Of a DNA stretch of 64,000 bases, positions 25,230 to 36,791 are shown one piece after another. Within the stretch, counting starts at the first letter, position 1; the number at the start of each line of letters is the position of its first letter. The position numbers and the translations under genes are program-made. Under the pieces are notes generated by a model that was given only the letters and a program-made list of their open reading frames with translations, was not told the DNA's origin and made no database searches. This DNA comes from Phycomyces nitens (lineage: Eukaryota; Mucoromycota; Mucoromycetes; Mucorales; Phycomycetaceae): assembly GCA_022702545.1 (NCBI GenBank), contig JAHRBC010000005.1, positions 1,922,001 through 1,986,000 on the forward strand, read 5' to 3'.

Positions 25230-26480
25230 TTATATGAAAAACAATTGAAAAAATTCATATCTCTCTGTGAGCTGTCATAGTTTATTTTGTGAGACATTAT
25301 TTTACTTTATAGACCCAATCATTCTTCACGAGATAACGTTATCATGGATATCCCTCGAGCGACGATCAGAAAGATTATCAGCCGTTGGAAATAAACAAGC
25401 ACAGTAGTTCCAAAACCTAGATAATTTTGACAAATAAAAACTCATTACTACAGACAATATTGTCCTTTGTTTGGATGTAAACCGGTATTATTTTGAGAGC
25501 TATGGATCTCACCAGAAAAATCAGCGTTTACTGGTGTTATTTTATGTAGAAAGACAGTTATAAACGTCTTTCAAGAAAATGAATTTGATTTGTGTGTATC
25601 AGTACCCATGCCAAGGTTGACACTTGAACAGGAGAATTATTGTATTTGTTAAACGATAATCAGGATCAGTTTGGCAGTTGAGAACTAGGAAGGGTTATAT
25701 TGCCAGATGAACCAAGATTTATGGTAAATATCAATTGTTCTAATACATCTGTTATTTTTAAACCTGAAAAATAGTTCCATTAGACATATACTTCAAATTT
25801 AGAGGTTCTGAGCAAGTTTAGTGATGTTGTGGAGCAGCTTCTGGCTCGGAAAACTTGGGCCTTTAACCATGAGTAATTATTTTGTGAATCAAGATGTGTA
25901 TGCCAATTGTTCATCCCATAAATCCAACTCTTGGTATAAAAAGATTGAATTATAAGCTTGGTATTATCTTTATCTTCAAAAAATATTGCTCCAGCTGATA
26001 TATTAACTTATACAAGACATGGTGAGAGAAATATGTGGTAGATTAACCGCTTTGAATGCTGGCCATCTTAAAGCCTTGATTTTGACACGGTGGATTTTAT
26101 TCGTCAGTGTTTGTTGTATCGATCATCACAGTGAACTTCGAAGTAGTGATGTAGCTGTAGGAATTCCCGGAGGTAGTTAAATAGTCTCTTAATTTGTTCT
26201 TTATTAAATGGATCTTTCTACCCGTATCCATTTTCTCGTCACTGAGTTGGACATTTATACTACATAGCTAACCCATCATGTGTCCATTTGAATCCAATTG
26301 AGCATATATGGATGGCCATAAAAACCGCGTTTCAGAGGATGAAGTATAGATCCATAACCCTGAAAATATTAAGACTTGTATTGCTAAGGAGTGGGATTAT
26401 ATTAATCTTGAATACAATAAAAGGCTTGTTGCATGTGTTTCTGATAGAATTAAAACCATAATTTTCTCTTGTGGTAGAAC
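25230..26480 (+). mobile_element. Decayed Tc1/mariner-type transposon, copy 1
   Basis: Broken by many stops and frameshifts, but conserved pieces appear in the right order. ATIRKIISRWK from the N-terminal helix-turn-helix lies at about 25360-25395, RVILPDEPRFMV (equivalent of the DESRF region) at about 25690-25725, LNPIEHIWMAIKT at 26288-26326, and EWDYINLEYNKRLVACVSDRIK at about 26390-26455 (the EW..I...Y...V.S...R pattern near the C-terminus of these transposases). Total span about 1.2 kb suits the family. Terminal inverted repeats were not identified. Nucleotide similarity to copy 2 runs through most of the length. Confidence 0.7.
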
Positions 26481-28119
26481 ACCACAATGTTAAACTCTGT
26501 TTATTCTTTTATTTTCAAAAAAAAAGAAGTACATTATTTACTACTGGAATACAAATTCTCGGGTTTCTACAATAGACAGATGAAAATATATTTGTAAAAG
26601 ATAATATTTATATCCTTGAGGTGCAAAAATACTTTGATCTTACATTGACTTTTTTTCTGTGAGTGTATATCTGAAGCTTTTCTTTGATTCCGTCTTACAA
26701 ATATTATGCTATATAATATTATTTTCCAGTATGTTCCAGTCAATTTGTTACCTTGGTCAAAGATAAAATGTATAATATACATGTATAGACGTCACCTCAA
26801 AACTTCTATGCATTGTTCAGTTTTTCACATTCCAACAAAATTTATTATTTAAATGACCCATACCCTCTTACCAAACTGTATCCCTCTCTTTCATGTAAGT
26901 ACAATTTTCAAAGAAAAATTCCTCCGGTAAGTCATTTTCCATTATTTCTTTCTTGCTTTCCAAGCTATAATGTATGCCAGCTTGGTATCTCCAAACGGCA
27001 ACACTATATACTCTTGAGAAATAAACGCGTAGAATAAAACTCATAACACATTTGTTGTTCTAGATTCCACAAGGCCGTTGAAACAAAGGACAAGGTAAAC
27101 ATGTATTCGCCAACCTCAGACACTCACAAGGCTATTGATGAAGAGAAACGATGGCTCACGGTGTAGACTCGGAAATTAAATTGGGAAGTAAAATACCTAG
27201 ATAATGTACCATGAATATTGTATACCTTTTTAATCGCTTTGCTTTTTAGGTCTGCCTGGGCGTTTAGTTCCTGGGCAGGGACGTTTCTTTTCTGGACCTA
27301 CAGGAGGAAGGCACGACTTTCTCTTGTACTGTGTCTACAACCTTTGGTGTTGTAGCACTGGCAATTTATTGCGCAAGTGTCTAGAGCGGATGGATGCAGT
27401 ATGCGCGATGCGGGCTGTGAACCCGATACTCTAGGAATTCAGACTTGGTTATACGGTGTATGCTGACGTGCAGCGCTGCCTAAAAATCATTCTGGTTCCC
27501 ATACTCTCTTTTAATGTACAGACTCTATTTGTGCCGAAGTGTTTCAGCCAGAGTGTAGCCATCTTTTTTTTTCTCCTTCGATGTCAGATCAGGTCTTCGT
27601 CCTGAGGGAGATGGATCCGTTTGCTTTTTGTTGGGCAAACGGTGAACTAAGAATCTGACAAAAATGCTGTACATTCTTTCAAAAATAAATTATTTAATAA
27701 AAAACCATCTATCAACCACATATTTTTTATCAGCTTCACTTTTACAATTGATTATAATCCAACAATATTAATATAATATGAACAAGTCCTTAATGTGTGA
27801 TAGGTGTCATATTTTCTTTTTACTATATATCCAACACAGCTTTGGATTAAATGAGTTCAACCAAAACGTAGCTATCCACTTCTTTGTAAAGTTGACCGTA
27901 GAATAACTCGTAGAATATTGTATTAAAGAGAGGTGTATTTATTGCCTTGATACAACAAGTGTATTGTATAACCTCCAATTGAATGACATTTCCTTCAACC
28001 CAAAAATTCATTGGAAACCAACCAGAGTTAAGATATCTTTTTGTCAATTTTTTTTATTTATTTTGAATTTAACATCAAAATAGAATAAATAAAGCCCTCT
28101 TGTTATTTTTTGAAAGAAG

Positions 28120-29275
28120 AAGAAAAGCAATTTAAAAGAGACATATCTATCTGTGAGCTGTTAGCGTTTATTTTGGAGGCATTATTTTACTTTATAAACC
28201 AAAATACTCCCCCCAAGGTAAAGTTATCATGGATATTTCTCGAGTGGAAGTTAGAAAAATTGTCAGCCATTGGAAATAAACTGACATAGCAGTACTAAAC
28301 CCTAGGTTAGTACAGCAAAAATCTCACTGGTACAGACAACATTGCCCTTTGTTTGAGTGAAAAGCGGCATCCTTTTGAGAGCTATGGGCTTTATCAGCAA
28401 AATTAGCGCGTTCTGGTGCTAATGTGTGTAGAAAGACAGCTATATACTGTTTTTGGGTAAAGGGGTTTTATTTGTGTATATCAAAACCCAAGCTAAGTCT
28501 GATATATGAATAGAAGAGTATTCGGTTTTTTCGGGCAAGATCCAAGGGTTGGAAAAGGTTTGGTGATTGCGCGGGGTGCTTCTGAGCTGGAGGATGTTGG
28601 TCTCTAACCGCACTTAAATATTTTGCAAATCGATCTGTATGACAATTGTTTGTCCCAAGAAATTAACCATTGGCAAAAAATGCTGGATTGTAAACATGAT
28701 ACCATAGTTAACTTTCAAGAATATAGTTTCAGCTGCCATATTTGAGTCCTATTGTCGTGCGTGCACGGTGTCTATATTTCTCGACTAGTTCACAAGTGAG
28801 AAGGTTAGCGGAGATTGGTAAAGAAGATCAACTACCATCTCAACACTCGGTTGTACAGATAAACTTTATCTCTATTCTCATCTAAACACAATCTCATCCT
28901 GTTTCTCGTTCATCCCAAAAAAGATCTAACAATTACTATAAAATACTAAAAAAAATTAACTGAATAAATCATCGTTTTTACGTTCTATAATATTTTTTCT
29001 TTCTGTGTATAACTGCCTCTGGTATTGCGATTTGGTCTTCGGTTCATTTAGTGACAAGACATCGATTACATTGGAGTTATATTACATTTTTCTTGCCGCC
29101 GTTTGGACATCTACACTACACAACCAAACACATCACGCGACAATACCGAATGTCACAAGGCTTGTACTGTCAAGGAGTGGGATTATATTGATTCTGAATT
29201 CAATGCAAGGATGTCTGATAAAAGTAATGCCTAAATTGACCCTCATAGTGAAAACACCCGATTTTAAACTCTAAT
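28120..29275 (+). mobile_element. Decayed Tc1/mariner-type transposon, copy 2
   Basis: Same orientation as copy 1, 2.9 kb downstream. It shares the leader around the GTGAGCTGT and ATTATTTTACTTTATA strings and the ATCATGGATAT helix-turn-helix start at 28226, then intermittent similarity down to GGAGTGGGATTATATTGATT at about 29177. The segment encoding LNPIEH in copy 1 is deleted here. Differences from copy 1 are often C-to-T or G-to-A. Not coding. Confidence 0.65.
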
Positions 29276-30710
29276 TATTATCTATTGGGATAAAAGGTCT
29301 CAAGTCAATGCAATACCCTTTCCATCAAATCTTTTATGCGTTTTACTTTTGATTGTTCTTTTCTCTTTCCCTTTTTAAATATAAATTTCCTTGGGTGTTC
29401 TCTCTTTTTTCTCGCAGGAAATTCAAACGAAACCATAGCTTAAATTTACCATTTTTCACCTTATTTTTGAATGTCAAAGTTATTGTCTCATTGGGTATAA
29501 TATCCGTAGCAGTCGGTAGGATTAATATTAAATAATTTATTTGAATAAAATTGATAAAAAAAACGCCATTTCTATTTTGCATACTTTCATTCACCTGTTT
29601 CACCGATCTGAAATGACCCACAGCTATAATTATGACTATGGATTATTAAAGATTTGATGAATATCCTTTTTTATAGACAAAACTCTTTTTTAAAAAATAT
29701 TGTATTCACTTTATTATAATATATTCTTATTGTATTTAAGCCTATGAGCTGCTTATTAAAAACGAGTATTTTCTTTTGGAAATTTCATGGCTGATGGGTA
29801 TACTCTTTATCAATAAATATAAGAGGAAACCATTTGAAAGGATTTTTCAAAGAATGATTCCATAGTGGATGTGTCTCATATTTTTCATGGCAGATATACT
29901 TCATGTGAGTCTTGACTTGTTGTACCAATATTTTAAAGTATGAATACTTGTCATTGTCCATGCTAATCTTTAATGAGGGAATATGCACTTTCTATTTGCA
30001 TTATATACGTAATATTGTTTCGCTCAAGGGAGATTTTATAGTAAAAGGCGTTTTTTTTTTGCTAATAATCTTATACAAAAAATAGTCTATTAACTAAAAC
30101 GGTCTATTTTAATTATGACATGGACACCAATCTTGAATTTTATTAAGATGAATAAAGCAATATAATACATTACATGTCTTCTCTTTCGCTGTTATGTTTC
30201 GCCAGATTTGTATCATTCCGGACAAGAAATAAGTCTATAATAAACTGTATGAGACAACTCCACGTAAAAAAGAAAAATAATTCATTTGCTCTCAATATAA
30301 ACACAGTGCTAATTTAGAATCATATTTGAAGGTTGAACCATTACATGTATTATTTAATGCTAACAACTCTTTTCTATTTGAAGATCTGTTAAACTTAGAT
30401 GTACATTGACTTTAGATAGGAGTAGGAGTATAAAACGTAACTTTTGCTACATCTTCTTCATACAGCAATAAAAACTATTATGTATTGATAAAGAGTTTTC
30501 TGTAGCGCGTTAGTCAAGTTTACCTGCTTATCTTGTGGAATAAATGACATTAATTAAGTCTACTTGTTCCTTATTATTTTGCGAATCCTTTTTTTAGAAG
30601 CTCTGAATCTGCTTTGTGTATACTATCTCTTTATTGAGGAAATGTTATTAAATATTGCTGATGTATCAAGGCTATTGATATGCTCACACTACGACGGAAG
30701 GAGCGGTAAC

Positions 30711-30744
30711 TGTGAACGAAACGGTAACATAACTACCGTTTTTT
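30711..30744. repeat. 34-bp palindromic repeat, copy A (CpG intact)
   Basis: Contains the inverted repeat AACGGTA, 7-base spacer ACATAAC, TACCGTT (30720-30740), followed by six T. Matches copy B at 30964-30997 in 31 of 34 positions. Confidence 0.7.
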
Positions 30745-30963
30745 CTGATTTTAGACTGCTTTTTTTGCGCAGATTGTGGTTGAAAGGTAATGTCATCGAT
30801 GACAATTCATAAAAGTCGCATGGAATCTCTTTTCTTCTGGCCATGAGGTAGTTGTAGTACCATAGAAAGGGCTAATAAGTTTTTATGTAACCTTGTTTAT
30901 CGAAATGAGCATTTTATTTGATGATGATGTTGAGCATTCTTGAAAAAAATAATTTTTGTCCTG

Positions 30964-30997
30964 TGTGAATGAAATGGTAACATAACTACCATTTTTT
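30964..30997. repeat. 34-bp palindromic repeat, copy B (CpG lost)
   Basis: Same unit as copy A in the same orientation, 253 bp further on. The palindrome reads AATGGTA, ACATAAC, TACCATT (30973-30993). All three differences from copy A fall on CpG dinucleotides and are C-to-T or G-to-A. Confidence 0.7.
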
Positions 30998-33016
30998 GAA
31001 ACCGAGTTTTGTTTTTGACATTATTAGCTGCTTTATTTTATTTGATGTCCATATAATAATATAAAGAAGTATAGAGAGAACATTATAAAGAAAGAATTAT
31101 AGAATAGAGAGGCTACTCATAGTGATGCGTCTATTATTCTTGAATACGTAGTACAGTGCAATAAAATAGAATTATTTCTGTCTGGTGGGTATTGATTGAG
31201 TCGTTGATGTTGGACGTCATCTACATTAACAACTGTAAATATCGGTTGTAGTATATAGCCCATTGTACAAAGTACGGGCTGCTACTTTATTTCTGCTACA
31301 TAAAAGTCATTGTTTGCAATGCCGTGCTCCTTCATGAGTTTTTTCTAAAGTAACAAAGTATTGACCAAAGTCTTAATCTCTATATTAAAAGTAGAGATGA
31401 GCAATACTAATGAGCTTGTTTTGAGTAGTTATATTGTGATTGCTAGGTAAGCATAGAAAGTGTGAGCGATTCTCATTTTGCATTTTGACTAATAATATAT
31501 TTATTTTCTATAATGACAAGTGAATGTTATGTGATGATTGCCACCGCTAATCTTGTTTTAAAAATGGACATTAGCAATGAGAGTGAAATTACCGACTTTT
31601 TTAGCACTCAAACTAGTACCCCATAACTGATGACTGAACAGGGCTTCTCTTTAAACTACTTTCATTTATGGCTTTTATTAAATCATTATCCAAGTTGACG
31701 AATCGATTGAAAAGTTCTTATAATTAAGCACCACTTTTGTCATTTAGAATATTTATTGAACCTTTTTCACTGCATATACATGGCTAAATAATATTAAAAT
31801 CTGGATGTATATTAATTGTTGCTCCAATGTAGTTATAGATTGTAATATGCTTAACATCCAAGCTAAAAGTTTCAATACATCTGTATTTTGATATAATGAG
31901 CTTAATATATATACCAATAACTCTTCCCAAGGGTTTGGAGAGATGGTTTCATAATGGGTCTTGGAATCTGATTATATACAAAACATATATCAGTAATATT
32001 GAATAAGTTAGAAGAAACTGTGAGATACAGCTGAAACCCTAGTCAATCTACAACATGAATACTATCGGTTTTCACAAATACATTATCAATGATATCTTGA
32101 AATAAAACTCGCACAAACTCTATAGGATTGGTAGTAGAATTGTTAATGATATTTAGAAAGAGTGATTAATAGTAGAGTGGATTTTGTAATGTTTGATATA
32201 ATTAACTAATGTTTATTTAATAGAAAGAAATCTTTCAAGAGATTAATAAATTATTAAAAGTGATCAGTTGGTATATTTTATTTATTTATTATAAGTAGTT
32301 CTTTTCTTTTTTGATAACGAGATATTGAGAATTAGTAATGACACTGAATTAGAAATAATGAAAGATGTATTATGAGTTGATATTTATATCTTAATCATAT
32401 ATTATTCATTTAATATTAATATAATATTTCTACTCTTTAATATATCTCTACACTATCAAAAACGAGTATTGAGACTATTAAATATAAGATCAGAGTTTAA
32501 AAATCTTTTAATTCTTATTAGTATTATTCTATTATTTTTTTACTTTCTTTCTTTTTATTTGCTTTGCTATTTCAAAATAAAACTATATTACTCTTAATTA
32601 TATAAGCTTTTTATTATTATAAATATTTAATTGATATATTATATAAAGTATTATTATTTTTATAATCTTTTATCTAGAAATAAAATACAGTTTAATTTTT
32701 TACATTTAACAATCTTTATGTTATAGCTATAAACTATAAAACCATAAGAATAAAAGTATAGCTTATAAAAAAAATAGTAATTATTATTAAATTTCTCTTT
32801 TATAAAATCATATTTATAATCTCTTTAGCCATATTTTCTACATAGATGAACAAATAAACTATAATATAACTTGGATACTCATTACTAATATTGTAACCCT
32901 TGAGAATATATACAAAAATATTTGTTTTCCTTTAAAGAATCAAGATAAAAGTAAAATAAAGTATAGAGATTATATTTATTACAACATATTTAAATTTACG
33001 TCAAAATTGACGTAAT

Positions 33017-33089
33017 GCCTGCTTGGCTCAGTTGGCAGAGCGTCGCTCTCGTAAAGCGAAGGTCGTGAGTTCAATTCTCATAGTAGGCA
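33017..33089 (+). tRNA. tRNA-Thr (anticodon CGU)
   Basis: 73 nt fold into a full cloverleaf: acceptor GCCTGCT/AGTAGGC, D stem GCTC/GAGC, anticodon stem TCGCT/AGCGA with loop CTCGTAA (anticodon CGT, read CGU), five-base variable loop, T stem GTGAG/CTCAT with loop TTCAATT, and discriminator A. A box (TGGCTCAGTTGG) and B-box-like GTTCAATTC are present; a T4 run at about 33095 can end pol III transcription. No intron. It decodes ACG. Confidence 0.95.
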
Positions 33090-33159
33090 TATTGTGTTTT
33101 GACAGGCAATAGTCTGTTGCGAACAAAAATTTACACGTTTTGCTTTATTTTACATGGAT

Positions 33160-34064
33160 TTATTTTTTTGCCTTTGATTTTGTTCCCTTGAGTGTTGTCT
33201 TCTTTACAGGAGCGGTTTTTGTGATCTTTGCTTTTTTGGAGGCAGGTGCTTTTGACTTTGTTTCTTTTTTAGAGTCTGTTTCCGATTTTAACTCTTTTTC
33301 TGCTGCCTTTTCAGCTTGTTGGCGTTCCCAGCGCTTTCTTTTCAACTCTTTGCGATGATCCTTTACTTTCTAAAGTAGGCAGCACATTCAATGTGTCAAA
33401 GTAAATAACATGTCTATATCCAAGCATCTAATTGTTCGATTTCTTACCTGATGTGCTTTAGATTTTCTTTCCTTTTTTATTTCCTCCTTCTTCTCTTTAG
33501 ACTTTTCGAGTTTGGCCTTTTGCTGTTCGGTCATCTCATCGTCTGATTCGAGTCCATGCTTTCTCAAGAATCTTAATCGTCGGTTGTGTTCCTGTTAATA
33601 GAGAATTTCGAGAAAGATTCTGATTAGAAAGATTGTAATGGGATCAAAAGTTTATAACTTGTCCTTGCCTTGCTCTTCAAGTGAATCTCTACTTGTCTCT
33701 CAACCTTGAGATGCTTGTTGGGGCAGATTTTGCAAGAATAAATGACAGGACCAGATTCATCCTCTTCTGCCTCATTTTCACTTTCTTCTTCGTCTTCTTC
33801 GTCTTCTTCGTCATCGAGTTCGATATCACTGCCATTGTCATCCGAAGCATTATCCTCAGACTCGTCGGCATCGATTTCGGCTCTCAAGTACTTTTCGCGA
33901 CCGAGATTAGCAGGAATGACAAGTTCATCGTCGGATTCATCAGACTCATCCTCTGATCCTGAGAATACGCCAGCAAGTCGTTCTTCGGTCAGCTCAATCT
34001 CTTCATCGTAGTCTTCTGTATGAATTGCCTGTTTGGCAAGCTCTTTTCCTGCACGTTTGAACAT
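33160..34064 (-). CDS. Acidic/basic nuclear protein with one U1-type C2H2 zinc finger
   Basis: Three exons (33669-34064, 33448-33591, 33160-33369) give 249 aa. The start is MFKRAGKELAKQ. Residues 20-105 are highly acidic with Asp/Glu/Ser runs. A single finger CKICPNK...IHLKSKEH (C-x2-C-x13-H-x5-H) spans exons 1 and 2 and is followed by RRLRFLRKHG and a Lys-rich tail ending SKAKK. The first intron uses a GC donor (AAG|GCAAGG); this is the only junction that completes the zinc finger. The composition resembles nucleolar ribosome-biogenesis factors, but I do not recognise an orthologue. It is divergent from TFIIB across 1.06 kb. Confidence 0.82.
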
Positions 34065-34189
34065 TATTTGAGAGATGTTTGTAGAATTCTGTTTAAAAAA
34101 AAGGGGGGGGGAGTAGCAAAAAAATATGGACAAAAATGGAGTTGGGCAGGACAAACTGTCACGGTGGCTATTCTCGTGGTGTCGGAGGT

Positions 34190-34197
34190 TGACGTAA
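34190..34197 (+). promoter_or_regulatory. TGACGTAA bZIP-type site
   Basis: ATF/CREB-like octamer upstream of the zinc-finger gene; one of the recurrent TGACGT sites in this window. Confidence 0.35.
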
Positions 34198-34625
34198 GTA
34201 CAGAAATGCCGCAGCGGACGTTCCTTGATCGATTTCTTATCTCACCTTTTTTTGTTACTACGCCCACTCTCCGAGGGCTCTCCGAGGACTCCCTGATTAA
34301 CCTCCCACTACAGGCAGAAACATATATCTGGTTCTACTGCAAAAAGCCTAATTATATGATTCTATATAAGAGGTTTAGTGGTTTGGGTCAGTTGTAAACT
34401 TTGCAACTTATATAGGTTTTAAGATGGACTCTTTATAAATCTTTAGTTACTTGACACACAAAAGTATATGTTTTTTTCTTTTGGGGGGAATTATATAGAT
34501 AAATACCTTGTTAAAAATAATTAATCAATTAAATCAATATATTAAAGATATTGCACCATATACTATAGGCAAGTGCTTATGTTTTACTAGTAAAATAGAG
34601 TGAGTGAATTGAAAGGGGAATCATA

Positions 34626-34633
34626 TCACGTGA
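34626..34633. promoter_or_regulatory. TCACGTGA E-box palindrome
   Basis: Second occurrence of the 8-mer also found at 15581-15588, about 495 bp upstream of the SUA7 start. Confidence 0.4.
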
Positions 34634-35127
34634 TCTATGTTTTCATTCTATTTTAGTATGTTGAGTTTAGGCGTATCGGAACCTCAATCATTACTCTAAG
34701 CATTCTCCCCCTCTCCCCCTCTCCCCCTACAAACCTTCATCGTATCTTGGTCATAGACCGCAGCAACTTGGCACCGCAGCAGATGAGCACCGCAGCAACA
34801 TGTAGCTAAAAGTATAAATTCATTCAATAAATGATATCGTTTTTTTTTTTACAAGTTGCTCTTGGTATTTCTAAGCAAAGATCATTTCAGCCAATCACCG
34901 GCCTCCTCTGAATATTCCCAATCATATTTTACTTTTATTCCTTTTTTTACCTTGCCCCTTGTTCATCTCCCCTTTCCATCTTTTACCAAAAAAAAAAGTC
35001 ATCTCCCCAATCTCATTCTATTCTAATCTTTTTGAGGAATCTTCGTTTATAATCATTTCTCCGTATGAGAGAGAGTGAGAATCATAAGACAGACAAGATA
35101 CAAGAAAAGAATAAGATTGTGAAAAAT

Positions 35128-36258
35128 ATGACAACAGCCATCCCCTTCCCATTGAGAGAGCCCCTTCAAGTGGATGCCGGTGCGCAGCCATTCCACCCAA
35201 ACCTCAGCGTAAAACTTATTTGTCCTGACTGCCGTGTTGATCCTCCTCAGATTGTGGAAGAGTTTGCGTCTGGGGATCTTGTCTGTGGTGAATGCGGGCT
35301 TGTTCTTGGTGATCGTATTATTGACACTCGCTCAGAATGGCGAACATTTGCCAACGATGAGGGCGATGTATGTATAGCTGACAACATCTCACTCATGCCT
35401 TTTTTTTTTTACTTAAAAAAAAAGAGAGAGAGAGAGTAGAATTATTATAAATTAAAATTGAATGTGGACCTGTCTGTGTAGGACCCGTCTCGTGTGGGTG
35501 CAGCTGCCAATCCTTTACTGGACGGCAACCAGTTGGACACAATCATCTCTCGAATAGATGGTGGAACTGGAGCAGCTAGGGACTTGAACCGAGTTCATGG
35601 TCGGGCTACGGCCGTCAGGGGAGAGCGCAACCTTGTACAGATTTACAAGGAGATCAGTGCGATGTGTGACTCTATTTCATTGTCAAAGTTGGTGAGCGAT
35701 ACCGCAAAGCAACTCTACAAGCGAGTGGAGGACGAGAAGCTGTTGAGAGGAAAGTCCAGCGACGCTATTGTGGCGGCATGTATCTTTATTGCCTGCCGTC
35801 AAGAGAATGTTGGACGCACATATCGTGAGATTTGTGCATTGACCCGTGTGACTAAGAAGGAGATAGGAAGGTGCTACAAGGCCTTGCAGTCAAAGCTACA
35901 GACAAACACGACAATCATGAATTCGGAAGACTTGATGTCGAGATTCTGCTCCAATCTCCAGCTGCCCAACTACGTCCAGAAATCTGGTGTCGACCTTGTC
36001 AAGAGAGCCAAGGAACTTGGAACTTTGGCTGGCAAATCGCCCATCTCGGTTGCTGCTGCGTGCATTTATCTGGTCTCTTACCTATTTAAGCAGCCAAAGA
36101 CCACACGTGAAATTGCTCATGTTGCGGGAGTATCAGAGGTGACGATCAAGACCGCCTACAAATCGCTGTTTGCTGAGAAAGAGCGCCTGATAAACCTGGA
36201 CGCTCTACACAGCACACAGATGGTTGACATTTCATTTGATGATCTTGCCTTGCCTTGA
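35128..36258 (+). CDS. SUA7: Transcription initiation factor TFIIB
   Basis: Two exons (35128-35367, 35482-36258) give 338 aa, close to yeast Sua7 (345). The N-terminal zinc ribbon is CPDC...CGEC with [16 protein letters not shown], followed by the B-reader/linker [18 protein letters not shown], whose DPSR runs across the intron. Two cyclin folds follow, with KGxx-type motifs [25 protein letters not shown] and [16 protein letters not shown], and the recognition helix [11 protein letters not shown]. It bridges TBP-bound promoter DNA and RNA polymerase II. An ATG at 35065 in frame would add 21 residues outside the conserved domain; MTTAIPF is preferred because the family starts near there. Confidence 0.96.
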
Positions 36259-36708
36259 GTGTTTCATTCTTTCCTGGGCCCCCCTTAATGTCTTTACAGA
36301 AGAATTCATTTGATTCGATTTATTTGACTTGATTTGGATTCTCCTTATACATTATGAATGCGAATAACTAGTTGTTTGAAATCTACGCAATTAAACGTGG
36401 AATTTGCACTCTTTTAAGCACATTTTGGTGTGTTGGAAGGCTTGATAATACATGTATAAACGTATTGCACTCAAGCCAAAGCAAATGATTATTATTATTA
36501 TTATTATTCAAAAATACATAAAAATAAAAATAAATAAAAATACAAATAAATAGCTTTTAAACAGTTGAGAGCCATAAAGTGTAGGCATAAATGGGCTTGC
36601 TAGAATTAATAGCCAACATGAATTTGTGCAAAAGTCGAGAGCGGCAAAAGAAATAAGGATCCAGAGAAACATTGGCTACATTTGCTTATCCCAACCTGTC
36701 TGTCACAT

Positions 36709-36769
<61 letters not shown>

Positions 36770-36791
36770 CTTTGACATATCCTGCCATTAA
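36259..36791. other. Intergenic with ATT and CT microsatellites
   Basis: 533 bp between SUA7 and the WD40 gene. Holds an (ATT)n run (36488-36508), A-rich DNA and a long (CT)n tract ending 25 bp before the next ATG. Confidence 0.5.
36712..36766 (+). repeat. (CT)n microsatellite, about 27 units
   Basis: Uninterrupted CT repeat 26-80 bp upstream of the WD40 gene start codon, so probably in its 5' UTR or core promoter. Confidence 0.85.

Larger units (their letters stand above)
21941..33016. other. Gene-poor A+T-rich island (11 kb)
   Basis: No gene could be supported on either strand. Open frames are short, A+T driven and without family motifs. Recognisable content: two Tc1/mariner relics (separate entries), a slightly more G+C-rich patch at about 27240-27660 that may be another element remnant (its reverse strand reads a Pro/Arg/Gly/Lys-rich, AT-hook-like stretch broken by stops), and a pair of 34-bp palindromic repeats at 30.7 and 31.0 kb. 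32200-32990 is extremely A+T-rich. The island ends at the tRNA gene. It looks like a repeat graveyard eroded by C-to-T change. Confidence 0.6.
34065..35127. promoter_or_regulatory. Divergent intergenic region, zinc-finger gene and SUA7
   Basis: 1.06 kb without a supported gene. TGACGTAA at 34190-34197 is 126 bp upstream of the zinc-finger gene start; TCACGTGA at 34626-34633 is central. A C-rich tract (CTCCCC repeats, about 34707-34728) and a short imperfect repeat of CACCGCAGCA at about 34757-34801 precede SUA7. Confidence 0.45.

Noticed and set aside
32200..32990. Possible nuclear insertion of mitochondrial DNA because of extreme A+T content
   Set aside because: No mitochondrial gene, tRNA or rRNA segment could be recognised; composition alone is not enough.
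36488..36508. CRISPR-like or other regularly spaced arrays
   Set aside because: Only simple microsatellites were found; no spaced direct repeats anywhere in the window.
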